From Bog-473 sp963719485 (GTDB taxonomy: Bacteria > Actinomycetota > Acidimicrobiia > Acidimicrobiales > RAAP-2): a stretch of DNA of 64,000 nucleotides. Positions 1 to 8,242 of this stretch are shown piece by piece (the first letter of the stretch is position 1; every line of letters starts with the position of its first letter). The stretch spans positions 2,542,001 to 2,606,000 of the forward strand of contig OY970387.1 in the NCBI GenBank assembly GCA_963719485.1, in the 5' to 3' direction. A program made the position numbers and the translations under genes. The notes beneath the pieces were generated by a model, which did not search any database, was not told the DNA's origin, and saw only the letters and a program-made list of their open reading frames with translations.

Positions 1-157
1 CCTCGGCGCGCGCAACCTCGTCGGTGAGGACCGCTGCCCCGCTCGCCGTGAGGCGATCCAGGAGGGCCGGCGAAACCTCGACGGTCTGTGCCCCGAGCCG
101 ATCGGTGACGTCGGACCCGGGGCCGTCGATGGGTGTGACGGGGGTGGGTTCGGTCAC
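1..157 (-). CDS. Partial N-terminus, possible FAD-linked oxidase
   Basis: An open frame runs off the left edge from a GTG at 157. The GTG overlaps the glpD stop in a GTGA junction, so the two genes are translationally coupled and probably form one operon. About 52 residues are visible, rich in Pro and Thr at first and then reading SPALLDRLTASGAAVLTDE. That resembles the N-termini of FAD-binding oxidases of the alkyl-DHAP synthase/glycolate oxidase type, which often sit beside glpD in actinobacteria. No catalytic motif lies inside the window, so the family name is an inference; the frame and coupling are directly visible. Confidence 0.5.
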   Translation of the reverse strand, partial: MTEPTPVTPIDGPGSDVTDRLGAQTVEVSPALLDRLTASGAAVLTDEVARAE

Positions 158-1815
158 CGCAGGTCGAGCCCGGCCGTGAGGAGCTCCTTTTGGCAGGACT
201 CGGTGAAGCGTGCAACCTGCTCGACGGCTTCCCGTTGGTCCCAGCCCATGTCGGGGGCGATCAGCATGGCAATGGCGTCTGCCGCGTCCATGGTGGCTTG
301 CGCGCGCTGGATCGTCGCCCGCGTCCGCCGCGACAGCACGTCGTCGAGGGTTCCGGCCATCTCCTCGCGGGCGGCGTAGAGCACTTCCACGCCGGTGTAG
401 GGCAGTCCCGCCACCACCGGTTCGAGCAGCTCAGGGCGGCCGTCGGCCAATGCGAGGACCTCGGCCGACGCCGTGCCGTAGCGGCCGAGAAGACGAGCGT
501 GCGGTTGGGCCAGCGTCACCGGGTCACGGGTCCTGGTGGTGGCGTCCATGAGCGGAAGGTCCTTGGTGATGCAGTGCCGGCGGCGCGGGGACTCACCGAG
601 GCGGCTCACCACGACGTCGACGGTGTCCTGGGCCATCTTGCGATACGTCGTCAGCTTGCCGCCGGTGACGGTCACGAGGCCGTCCCGCGACGTGCTGACC
701 GTGTGGCGGCGCGAGAGGTCGGCCGTGCGCTCGGAGACGTGCCCACCCTTGGCCGTGGGGGCCAGGAGCGGACGCAGGCCGGCCCAGACGCCGGTGACGT
801 CAGCGCGAGTCAGGTGGGAGGTCGTGACGGCGTTCGCCGCGTCCAGGAGGTAGTCGACGTCCTCGGGCGTGCAGGCCGGGTTGTCGAGCGGGCCGGAGTA
901 GTCGGTGTCGGTGGTGCCCAGGTAGACGAGATCGGTGTTGGGCCAGGAGACGACGAAGATCGACCGCTTGTCCTTGGGGACCGGGATCACCGCCGCGATG
1001 TCGCAGGGCAGCCGGTCCGCCGGCACGGTCACGTGCACGCCCTTGGCCGGGCGGATGGCGTGGGGATCAGCGCCCTCGTCGAGGGCGCGTACGGCGTCGG
1101 CCCACACGCCGGTGGCGTTCACGACGGTCCGGGCCCGGATCGGGAAATCCGAGGTCTCGTCGTCGGGTGCGGCTCGCACGACGGCGCCGTCCACCGTCCC
1201 GTCGGCGCCGGTGGTGAGCCGGACGACCGGGGTGTAGTTGGCCGTAGCCGCCCCGAACTCGAAGGCCGCGGTGCGGGCCAGCGAGAGCGTCAGCCGGGCG
1301 TCGTCCGCCCGCGCGTCGTAGTAGAGGAAACCTGCCACGAGGTGGTCCGTACCGAGGGTCGGGAGATGGGCGAGCGCCTCCTCCTTGGTCACCTCCCGGT
1401 GGCGATGTCCGATGCGCCAGCCGCCGGTGAGGTCGTACATCCAGAGCGCCGAGGCGTACGAACGTGCGACGGCCTTGGAGACGACGCCGTCGCGGCCGAA
1501 GAGCGGGATGAGAAAGGGGAGCGGGCTCACCAGGTGTGGTGCATTGTCGAGCAGCCGCTGTCGTTCGGCCAGGTTCTCGTAGACGAGACGGAACTCGCGC
1601 TGCTGGAGGTAACGGATGCCGCCGTGGATCATCTTGGACGACTTCGAGGACGTCCCCGACGCGAAGTCGCCCTTTTCGACAAGGGCCGTTCTCAGGCCGC
1701 GGCTGGCGGCGTCGAGCGCGACGCCGGCACCGGTGACTCCGCCCCCGATGACCAGGACGTCGAACTCCTCGTCGGCGAGACGGCGCAACGCGTCGGCGCG
1801 GCGAAAGGGGTGCAC
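154..1815 (-). CDS. glpD: FAD-dependent glycerol-3-phosphate dehydrogenase
   Basis: This 553-residue protein oxidises sn-glycerol-3-phosphate to dihydroxyacetone phosphate and passes electrons through FAD to the respiratory quinone pool at the inner membrane face. The N-terminus has the Rossmann FAD fingerprint (VIGGGVTGAGVALDAASRG, about residues 21-39), followed by the GlpD signature around TSSKSSKMIHGGIRYL. The substrate-domain motif GGKLTTYR is near residue 390, and a C-terminal DAO_C-like region follows. Length is normal for the family. The start is GTG at 1815. The gene reads leftward and couples by a 4-nt overlap to the gene at the window edge. No glpK or glpF is nearby. Confidence 0.95.
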   Translation of the reverse strand: MHPFRRADALRRLADEEFDVLVIGGGVTGAGVALDAASRGLRTALVEKGDFASGTSSKSSKMIHGGIRYLQQREFRLVYENLAERQRLLDNAPHLVSPLPFLIPLFGRDGVVSKAVARSYASALWMYDLTGGWRIGHRHREVTKEEALAHLPTLGTDHLVAGFLYYDARADDARLTLSLARTAAFEFGAATANYTPVVRLTTGADGTVDGAVVRAAPDDETSDFPIRARTVVNATGVWADAVRALDEGADPHAIRPAKGVHVTVPADRLPCDIAAVIPVPKDKRSIFVVSWPNTDLVYLGTTDTDYSGPLDNPACTPEDVDYLLDAANAVTTSHLTRADVTGVWAGLRPLLAPTAKGGHVSERTADLSRRHTVSTSRDGLVTVTGGKLTTYRKMAQDTVDVVVSRLGESPRRRHCITKDLPLMDATTRTRDPVTLAQPHARLLGRYGTASAEVLALADGRPELLEPVVAGLPYTGVEVLYAAREEMAGTLDDVLSRRTRATIQRAQATMDAADAIAMLIAPDMGWDQREAVEQVARFTESCQKELLTAGLDLR

Positions 1816-1958
1816 CGATCAAGCCTGCCACATCCTTCCCGAGCCGAGACCGGGCCCCGCTTCGCCGGCCAGCCCGATCGCGTGGGCGGACCGGCACATG
1901 GAGCACCGGCGTCGAAGAGGGGAGCGATCGATGATCGGGTCGGACGTAAGGTCCCCCC

Positions 1959-2441
1959 GTGCAACTGGCGTCAGGTGACCCCTGGGCCTCCTACGCGTGG
2001 ACGGTCGTCGAGATTTTGCGGCCGGAGGGCACGCTCACGGTTCGATCGGCGCCCGGGGCAGATGCGACCCGGTGGCCCTGGCCGACCGGACAGACGGTGC
2101 ACATCCTCACGGCGTGGGATCCCGGTCCCGAGCGCCCGGGCCCGGTGATCAACCGGGCCCGACAGACGGCGCTCGAAACCGATCTCCGGCTGTTGGCGGT
2201 TGCCCTGGTGGCTGCCGTCGGAGTCGACCCGGTGACCGGACACCGCGAGGAGGGGGTCGCCGTCATCGGCGTCGCAGAACCGGTGGTGCTGGCCCTCGGT
2301 GCCCGCTACGGCCAGGACGCGGTCTTCGCCTGGACACCGATGGCGTGGAGCATCGTGGGCTGTCAGGGTGACCGTCGCCTCACTTCCGGCTGGGCAGTGG
2401 AATGGGGCAGCGCGTCTAGTACGTTTCACGTAGTAGAGTGA
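1959..2441 (+). CDS. DUF3293 domain protein
   Basis: This is a 160-residue protein starting at GTG 1959. The central HILTAWDPGPE followed by NRARQTALETDL matches the hallmark of DUF3293 (an x-TAWNP motif, then a conserved Asn/Arg helix). Small actinobacterial and proteobacterial proteins of this family have no assigned function. No signal peptide or membrane segment is visible. The last codons overlap the GTG of the PadR gene (GTGA junction), and its 3' end also contains the PadR-like palindrome, so transcription through this gene would cross that operator. Family assignment is by motif only. Confidence 0.7.
   Translation: MQLASGDPWASYAWTVVEILRPEGTLTVRSAPGADATRWPWPTGQTVHILTAWDPGPERPGPVINRARQTALETDLRLLAVALVAAVGVDPVTGHREEGVAVIGVAEPVVLALGARYGQDAVFAWTPMAWSIVGCQGDRRLTSGWAVEWGSASSTFHVVE
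2415..2437. promoter_or_regulatory. Palindromic operator before the PadR gene
   Basis: Two 10-bp arms separated by TTC form an inverted repeat (TCTAGTACGT and ACGTAGTAGA, 9 of 10 pairs matching). It ends one base before the PadR GTG at 2438 and lies within the 3' end of the DUF3293 gene. The TAGTACGT core resembles reported actinobacterial PadR operators, so autoregulation is likely. The palindrome is seen directly; the regulator match is inferred. Confidence 0.7.
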
Positions 2442-2809
2442 GCCAGATGGCGCGTGCACGCACGAAGAAGGGGACCCTCGGCCGCAGCAACGAGCCGCCC
2501 GTGCTCATTCTGACCAGCCTGGCCGCCGGGCCCAAGCACGGGTATGCCCTGACCAAGGACATCGAGGAGTTCGCCGGTGCGACGCTCGGGCCGGGCACGC
2601 TCTACGGAGCCCTGACCCGGTTGGAAGAGCGTGGGCTCATCGAGCCCGAGCCCCTCGGCGGCGGTGAGCGCCGGCGCCCCTATCGGATCACCGGGGCCGG
2701 CCGGGTGGCGCTGGAAGAGGCGGTGCGCCAGATGCGGGCGCTCGCCGACGAGGGGGCCCTGCGGCTCGGGATCGGGCCCGGCGTGCCGGCCCTCGGGACG
2801 ATCGCGTGA
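2438..2809 (+). CDS. PadR family transcriptional regulator
   Basis: This is a 123-residue winged-helix repressor. The LILTSLAAGPKHGYAL region and GPGTLYGALTRLEERGLIE are the classic PadR recognition-helix signature, followed by RPYRITGAGR of the beta wing. It is a short PadR with a reduced C-terminal dimerisation helix. The start is GTG 2438 (coupled to the upstream gene) or ATG 2447; both are in frame, and the latter removes only three residues. A 23-bp palindrome lies directly upstream. The stop overlaps the start of the membrane protein gene at 2806, a common PadR-effector pairing. The ligand is unknown. Confidence 0.93.
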   Translation: MSQMARARTKKGTLGRSNEPPVLILTSLAAGPKHGYALTKDIEEFAGATLGPGTLYGALTRLEERGLIEPEPLGGGERRRPYRITGAGRVALEEAVRQMRALADEGALRLGIGPGVPALGTIA

Positions 2810-3750
2810 GCGCGCCCACCTTCGAACGGATGCTCCGGTGGTACCCGCCCGGCTGGCGGTCGCGCTACGGCGACGAGATGGCCGCGCTGCTCGAGGATAC
2901 GTACGTGTCGGCGTCCGACGTGCCGCTCGGGGAGAGAGTGGCCCTGGCACGGTCCGGCCTGGCCGAGCGTGCCCGCGAGGCCGACCTGGTCGGCACGACG
3001 GGGACCGGTGCGGCCCGCCTGCGCGCCGGGGCGATCCTGGTCCTGGTCGGCTGGTCACTGTTCCTCGTCGCCGGCGGCGCCTTCGCTCGGTTGTCCGACA
3101 GCTGGCGCGCCGGCACGCCGAGGCCCGACCGCTGGGTGGCCAGCTCGAGCTTCGACACAGTGGCGCTCGCCGGCGCGATCGGATGCGGGGTTGTGGCGGT
3201 GGCAGCCCTCATCGCCCTCCCGGGCTTCGTCCGGTTCCTGCGCGCAGGGCGGTGGCGCGAAGTCCGGGGACCGGTGGTCCGTGCTGTTGTCACGGCAGCG
3301 GTGGCCGGGGCGCTGTTGGGTGCCGCCACCGTCTGGTCGCACCAGCTGACCGCGTCCCAGCGGAATGGTGGGCTGGACGCCTACAGCGGGTTGTTCGTGC
3401 TGTTGGGACTCTCGGCTGTCGTCGGAATCGCCTGTGCGACGGCCGCCGCCGTCTCGGTCGCCCGGCGCATCGAGGTGTCCGCCCGCGGTCTGCGCGCGCT
3501 CGGCGGCCTGGCGCTGGGGCTGGCGTCGCTGATGGCGCTCGTCTTCGCGGGGACTCTGGCGTGGTGGTTCTCGGAGGCCGAGCACGCCCGCGGTGTCCTC
3601 TCGAATGGCGTCGGCAACGGTATCCCGTTCTCGTCCTCCTCGGTGCCGCCGACCCTGCTCGCGTCGGCTCTCCTCATGGTCGTCGGTCTGGCCCTGGCCG
3701 TCTGGGGCAGCCTGCGGATTGCCCGGCCACTGCGTCAAAGTCCCTGGTAG
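2806..3750 (+). CDS. PadR-associated polytopic membrane protein
   Basis: This 314-residue protein starts at GTG 2806, overlapping the PadR stop by 4 nt. A cytoplasmic-looking head of about 65 residues (RWYPPGWRSRYGDEMAALLED) is followed by six or so hydrophobic segments. The first starts near residue 67 (AGAILVLVGWSLFLVAGGAF), and the last are near 225-245 and 285-305. The head resembles the short N-terminal domain of membrane proteins encoded after PadR genes (HAAS/DUF1700-like), but no enzyme motif is visible. Coupling predicts that the PadR protein controls its expression. A role in envelope stress or transport is possible but not shown. Confidence 0.75.
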   Translation: MSAPTFERMLRWYPPGWRSRYGDEMAALLEDTYVSASDVPLGERVALARSGLAERAREADLVGTTGTGAARLRAGAILVLVGWSLFLVAGGAFARLSDSWRAGTPRPDRWVASSSFDTVALAGAIGCGVVAVAALIALPGFVRFLRAGRWREVRGPVVRAVVTAAVAGALLGAATVWSHQLTASQRNGGLDAYSGLFVLLGLSAVVGIACATAAAVSVARRIEVSARGLRALGGLALGLASLMALVFAGTLAWWFSEAEHARGVLSNGVGNGIPFSSSSVPPTLLASALLMVVGLALAVWGSLRIARPLRQSPW

Positions 3751-3865
3751 GCGCGGTCCGCGACTCAACCAGGGGAACTTTCGGCTTCAGGCCGACTTCC
3801 GACGCGCCGATGCCTTGAGAGGGAGCGGGGCGCGGCGGGCATGCGGCCCTTGTCGGGGGGGAATC

Positions 3866-4318
3866 ATGGACAGCATCGACAAAGGCAGGGAGGACGCCTC
3901 CTCCGAAGTGGGCCTGGAGCCTGGTGCTGACGTCGCTGCGCTCTGGCGCAGCTTCATCGTGGACGAGGAACAGGCCCGATACTGGTCCGAGAGCGTGTGG
4001 GGTCACGGCGCGGCAGAAGTCGGGGTCCTGCTCTTCGCGGACATGGGCGTGGAAGCCGACCTGTGCAACGAGATCCGCCTGTCCGAGCTCTGGAATCTCT
4101 GCGAGATCGGATGCCTGTGCATGGACGAGTTCTTCGAGCTCTCGGCCCTGATCGGCGAGGTGCAGGGTATTCCCGGCTCGCTCTGCGTCGACTGCGACAT
4201 GCTGTGCCGCCCGAACATCAGTGCGAACTGGGCCTTGGCCGCCACGACCCTGTGCCGGTCGCACCTCCGCTTCCGGCTGGGCCACCTTCGGATCGACGGG
4301 GGCACCGGTCGCCGTTAG
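3866..4318 (+). CDS. Hypothetical Cys-rich protein
   Basis: This 150-residue acidic protein has a clear ATG at 3866, preceded by a run of Gs that can serve as a ribosome binding site. I do not recognise a family. Its second half has eight cysteines in short clusters (CEIGCLC, then CVDCDMLC, and a further single C). This spacing suggests metal binding or disulfides. No signal peptide or transmembrane segment is seen, which favours a cytoplasmic metal site. It sits alone between the PadR unit and pyrE, with about 115 bp upstream and 42 bp downstream. Confidence 0.6.
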   Translation: MDSIDKGREDASSEVGLEPGADVAALWRSFIVDEEQARYWSESVWGHGAAEVGVLLFADMGVEADLCNEIRLSELWNLCEIGCLCMDEFFELSALIGEVQGIPGSLCVDCDMLCRPNISANWALAATTLCRSHLRFRLGHLRIDGGTGRR

Positions 4319-4360
4319 GCGAACCACTCAGGTTCACCCCGAACCGGGCAGAATGGGAGC

Positions 4361-4894
4361 GTGACGTTGGCCGCCCGCGTCTTCGCCGCTTCCCATCTGA
4401 CGGGCACGTTCGTCCTGCGCTCGGGTCGCACGGCCGACCACTACTTCGACAAGTACCGCTTCGAGTCCGATCCGGCATTGTTGGCCGAGATCGTGGCCGC
4501 CCTGGCACCACTCGTGCCCGCGGGGACGGAGGGTCTCGCCGGGTTGGAACTCGGAGGTGTCCCCCTGGCCACCATGCTGTCTGCGGTGACCGGCCTGCCG
4601 GCCTACTTCGTGCGCAAGCAGCCGAAGAAGTACGGCACCGAGCAAGTCTGCGAAGGCGGCGATGTCGCGGGACGCCGCCTGCTCATCATCGAGGACGTGG
4701 TCACGACGGGCGGGCAGATGGTGCTGTCGGCGCAAGACCTGCGCTCGGAGGGCGCCGTGGTCGAACACGCGGTGTGCGTGATCGACAGGGAGGGTGGAGG
4801 CTCCGACGTGGTTGCGGCCGAAGGGATCACCCTCCACGCCCTTTTCACCATGCGCGATCTCGAGGCGTTCGGCTCAGGGGGTGCACCCAGCTGA
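4361..4894 (+). CDS. pyrE: Orotate phosphoribosyltransferase
   Basis: This 177-residue type I phosphoribosyltransferase makes orotidine 5'-phosphate from orotate and PRPP in de novo pyrimidine synthesis. The PRPP loop LLIIEDVVTTGG is at about residues 106-117, the flexible-loop lysines KQPKKYG are at 86-92, and GLELGGVPLA marks the orotate side. The start is GTG 4361; a CAGAAT box 6 bp upstream could be a -10 for a nearly leaderless mRNA. Other pyrimidine genes are not adjacent. Length fits the short actinobacterial form. Confidence 0.95.
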   Translation: MTLAARVFAASHLTGTFVLRSGRTADHYFDKYRFESDPALLAEIVAALAPLVPAGTEGLAGLELGGVPLATMLSAVTGLPAYFVRKQPKKYGTEQVCEGGDVAGRRLLIIEDVVTTGGQMVLSAQDLRSEGAVVEHAVCVIDREGGGSDVVAAEGITLHALFTMRDLEAFGSGGAPS

Positions 4895-4921
4895 CGGGCC
4901 GGGCTGGCCTCGGAAAGATTC

Positions 4922-4961
4922 TGACAACGATTGTCAAAATGGGCCAGGCTCCCGCTAGGGT
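4922..4961 (+). promoter_or_regulatory. Fur/PerR box over the -35 of the fur-like gene
   Basis: A perfect inverted repeat, TGACAA-CGA-TTGTCA, lies at 4922-4936. Its right arm, TTGTCA (4931-4936), can serve as the -35; 19 bp later TAGGGT (4956-4961) is a -10 placed 9 bp before the ATG at 4971. A repressor bound here would block RNA polymerase, predicting autoregulation and control of the downstream rubrerythrin unit. The core is like known Fur/PerR boxes. Confidence 0.82.
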
Positions 4962-4970
4962 GGCGGAGCC

Positions 4971-5405
4971 ATGCAGTCGCCGGACGCCCTGACCGATCTC
5001 TTCCACGCCCACGGCCGCAAGATCACCGCGCAACGCCAGTGCATCTTCCGGGCCCTGGAAGGCGACGTCACCCACCCCTCGGCGGAGCGGGTGCACGAGA
5101 GGGTGCGCCGGGACATGCCCAACGTCTCCCTCAAGACCGTCTACCAGACGCTCAACGACCTGGCCGACCTCGGGGCGATCACCGTGCTCGACGTGGGAAC
5201 GGGTTCCACCCGCTTCGACCCCAACGTCGAGACGACGCATCATCACCTGGTGTGCCGTTCCTGCGGCAAGGTGCGCGACGTGTCGGCGGACTTCCCGGGG
5301 CTCCGGGTGCCACGGCGGGCCACCCAGGGCTTCGACGTGGACAGCGCCGAGGTCGTCTTCCGGGGCCTGTGCGACGAATGCAGGGAATCTCAGCAGCACC
5401 AGTAG
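4971..5405 (+). CDS. Fur family regulator, PerR-like
   Basis: This is a 144-residue metal-dependent repressor. The N-terminal winged helix (LFHAHGRKITAQRQCIFRAL, then NVSLKTVYQTLNDLADLG) is followed by a dimerisation domain with HHHLVCRSCGKVRD and a final CDEC, giving the structural Zn site of two CxxC pairs. Histidine-rich HHH supplies regulatory-metal ligands. The operator over its own promoter and the rubrerythrin gene 50 bp downstream favour peroxide sensing (PerR) over plain iron uptake control, but Fur cannot be excluded from sequence alone. The 3' end and the gap after it are rich in CAG/CAGTA repeats. Confidence 0.9.
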   Translation: MQSPDALTDLFHAHGRKITAQRQCIFRALEGDVTHPSAERVHERVRRDMPNVSLKTVYQTLNDLADLGAITVLDVGTGSTRFDPNVETTHHHLVCRSCGKVRDVSADFPGLRVPRRATQGFDVDSAEVVFRGLCDECRESQQHQ

Positions 5406-5455
5406 CAGTACCAGCAGCAAGCACCACCCACCTACAGAAAGGGCACCAACCCACC

Positions 5456-5875
<420 letters not shown>

Positions 5876-5888
5876 AAGGGGCGGCCAC

Positions 5889-7208
5889 ATGACCGCCACA
5901 TACGACCCCACAGACCCCAAGTACTTCGACCCGGCCGCACTGCGGGAGGAGGTTGACCGCGTCTTCGACCTGTGTCACGGATGCCGGCTCTGCTTCAACC
6001 TGTGCCCCTCGTTCCCGACGTTGTTCGGGTTCATCGACGCCAACGACGGAGACGTGTCGGGCCTGACCGATGCCCAGCACGGCCAGGTCGTCGACGAGTG
6101 CTACCAGTGCAAGCTCTGCTACGTGAAGTGCCCGTACGTCCCGCCCCACGAGTGGGAGCTCGATTTCCCGCGCTTGATGAGCCGGGTGCACGCGGTGCGC
6201 CAGAAGCAACTCGTGGGAGTCAAGGAGCGGATGACCGACCAGTTCTTGGGGCGGACCGACGCCCTGGGCCTGGCCTCGGTGGTGGCGGCGCCGGTGGTCA
6301 ATTGGGCGATGGGCACACCGGGTTCGCTGCCGCGCCGGATCATGGAGAAGGCAACCGGCATCGCGTCGCAGCGATTGCTTCCTCCGTACGCGCGGCAGCG
6401 CTTCACGACGTGGTTCAAGAAGAGGACCGGTCCGGCCGCCGGGCCGAAGGGCGCGGGAGCCGTCACGGTGTTCCCCACGTGTTTCGTGGAGTACATGGAG
6501 CCCGACGTCGGCCGCGCCATCGTCGAGGTCTACGAGCACAACGGCGTGGCCTGCAGCCTGCCGGGCGGGACCAAGTGTTGCGGTGCGCCGTGGCTGCACT
6601 CGGGCCGGGTGGACGAGTTCACCAAGTCAGCCCGCCGCAATGTTGCTGCTCTGGCGGCCGAGGTGCGAGCCGGCCGGGATGTCATCGTGGCGCAACCGAC
6701 CTGCGCGTACGTCGTGAAACGGGACTACCCGATGTACGCCAAGGGACCCGACGCCGACCTGGTGGCCGCGCACACCTTCGACCCGGCCGAGTACCTGATG
6801 CGGCGCCACCGCGACGCCGATGACCCGTTCACCCTGCGTGACGAGTTCCCCGGTCGCGCCGATGGCTCCGTCCCGGATGCGGTGACGTACCACGTCGCCT
6901 GCCACCTCCAGGCGCAGAACGCCGGGTTGCGCAGCCGCGACCTGCTCAAGACCGCCGGCGTGTCGTGCTCCATCGTCCAGCGCTGCTCAGGCATCGACGG
7001 GACGTGGGGCTACCGGTCCGAGAACTACGAGCTGGCCCGGAAGGTGGCCGCACCGCTGGGCCGTGAGATCGTGGCGGCCGGCAACGAGACGGTGTGCGGT
7101 GACTGCCATCTCGCGAACGGGTCGATCCTGCAGGAAACCGGGACGCAGCCGGTGCACCCGATGCAGCTGATGGCGCGCGCGTACGGGGTCGAGAGAGGTT
7201 CCCGGTGA
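5889..7208 (+). CDS. Fe-S oxidoreductase, HdrD/GlpC-like
   Basis: This 439-residue protein has two [4Fe-4S] ferredoxin-like motifs in the first 90 residues (CHGCRLCFNLCP and CYQCKLCYVKCP), then two cysteine-rich CCG-type regions. The first CCG region reads KCCGAPW; the second is altered, with CHLQ and RCSGIDGTWG instead of a full CCGxxG. Such proteins are heterodisulfide-reductase-like electron carriers. Position directly between rubrerythrin and a DUF3501 gene matches a recurrent bacterial trio, suggesting it passes electrons to rubrerythrin. ATG 5889 is used; the stop overlaps the next start by 4 nt. Confidence 0.88.
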   Translation: MTATYDPTDPKYFDPAALREEVDRVFDLCHGCRLCFNLCPSFPTLFGFIDANDGDVSGLTDAQHGQVVDECYQCKLCYVKCPYVPPHEWELDFPRLMSRVHAVRQKQLVGVKERMTDQFLGRTDALGLASVVAAPVVNWAMGTPGSLPRRIMEKATGIASQRLLPPYARQRFTTWFKKRTGPAAGPKGAGAVTVFPTCFVEYMEPDVGRAIVEVYEHNGVACSLPGGTKCCGAPWLHSGRVDEFTKSARRNVAALAAEVRAGRDVIVAQPTCAYVVKRDYPMYAKGPDADLVAAHTFDPAEYLMRRHRDADDPFTLRDEFPGRADGSVPDAVTYHVACHLQAQNAGLRSRDLLKTAGVSCSIVQRCSGIDGTWGYRSENYELARKVAAPLGREIVAAGNETVCGDCHLANGSILQETGTQPVHPMQLMARAYGVERGSR

Positions 7209-7828
7209 CCGGGCCGTCCTCCGGGCTGACGCTGGCGGACGTGCTCGACCTGCGGGCCTACGAGCGGGTGCGGGAGGACTACCGGGCGCGGATCATGGCG
7301 CGCAAGCGTGACCGGCGCGTGGCGCTCGGGCCAGTGATGACCCTGGTCTTCGAGTGCTTCGACACGGTCCGCTTCCAGGTCCAGGAGATGGCCCGGGCCG
7401 AGACGATCATCACGGACGAGGCGATCCAGGTCGAGCTCGACATCTACAACCGGCTGCTCCCGGGGAAGGGGGAGCTCTCGGCCACGCTCTTCATCGAGTT
7501 GACCTCGGACGACGCGCTGCGGGAGTGGCTGCCGAAGCTGGTCGGGATCGAGCACCAGCTCGGGATCTCGATCGACGGGGATGTGGTCGCCAGCCTCCCC
7601 GAGGCCGAGCACGCCGCCGCCCTCACCCGTGAAACGGTGACGCCGGCGGTCCACTACGTGCGCTTCGGCTTCACGGAAGCCCAGGTGGGGGCCTTCGCGG
7701 CCGCCGGTGACGTCGTCCTCGTGGCGACCCACCCGGCCTACGAGGCCAGAACCGTCTTGCCGCCCGCCGCCCGCCGGGAGCTCTCCGGGGACCTCCTCGG
7801 CACAACAAAGGCCCTCTCAATCGGCTGA
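7205..7828 (+). CDS. DUF3501 family protein
   Basis: This 207-residue protein starts at GTG 7205, coupled to the Fe-S protein. RRVALGPVMTLVFECFDTVRFQVQEMAR and the later VHYVRFGF segment match DUF3501, a family of unknown biochemical role found beside rubrerythrin and the HdrD-like protein. No signal peptide, transmembrane segment or metal motif is visible. Context suggests an accessory factor for peroxide or iron-sulfur redox handling. After its stop a 165-bp gap leads to whiB. Confidence 0.85.
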   Translation: MTGPSSGLTLADVLDLRAYERVREDYRARIMARKRDRRVALGPVMTLVFECFDTVRFQVQEMARAETIITDEAIQVELDIYNRLLPGKGELSATLFIELTSDDALREWLPKLVGIEHQLGISIDGDVVASLPEAEHAAALTRETVTPAVHYVRFGFTEAQVGAFAAAGDVVLVATHPAYEARTVLPPAARRELSGDLLGTTKALSIG

Positions 7829-7993
7829 CCAGGGATAATTCCGTGCGCAAGTCTTTACAGACCCTCCGGACGTGCGCCATACTCTTTGTTCGCCGAATTT
7901 GGGGTCGCCGCAGTTTTTCGTTGCAGAAATAGCGGCTCCGAACAGGGCGAATCAAGTATCCGCCGTTTCAACCGTTATGAGGAAGTGTTTCCC

Positions 7994-8233
7994 ATGATCG
8001 CCACCACGTGGCGCAAGCAAGCCGCCTGCCGGGGCCTCGACGTCGAGGCGTTCTACCCGGTCACCGAGGACGAGGCCGACGCGGCCGAGGCCAAGGCTGT
8101 GTGCGCCGTCTGCCCGGTCCGTCAGGCGTGCCTGGAGCACGCCCTGGCCCACCGCGAGCGCGAGGGCATCTGGGGCGGCACGACCGAACGGGAGCGCCGG
8201 CGGATCGTGCGGCAGCGCCGCAAGTCCGCCTGA
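7994..8233 (+). CDS. WhiB family regulator
   Basis: This 79-residue actinobacterial [4Fe-4S] transcription factor has four cluster cysteines: one in QAACRG near residue 12 and the CAVCPVRQAC triad at about 36-45. The GIWGG turn (59-63) and a basic C-terminal tail (RERRRIVRQRRK) complete the WhiB layout; the tail contacts DNA and sigma-A region 4 in known members. ATG 7994 has GAGGAAG upstream. In the 165-bp leader, TTTACA (7854-7859) and TACTCT (7880-7885) could form a promoter with 20-bp spacing. Which WhiB subclass it belongs to cannot be told. Confidence 0.93.
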   Translation: MIATTWRKQAACRGLDVEAFYPVTEDEADAAEAKAVCAVCPVRQACLEHALAHREREGIWGGTTERERRRIVRQRRKSA

Positions 8234-8242
8234 GTCCCGGGG

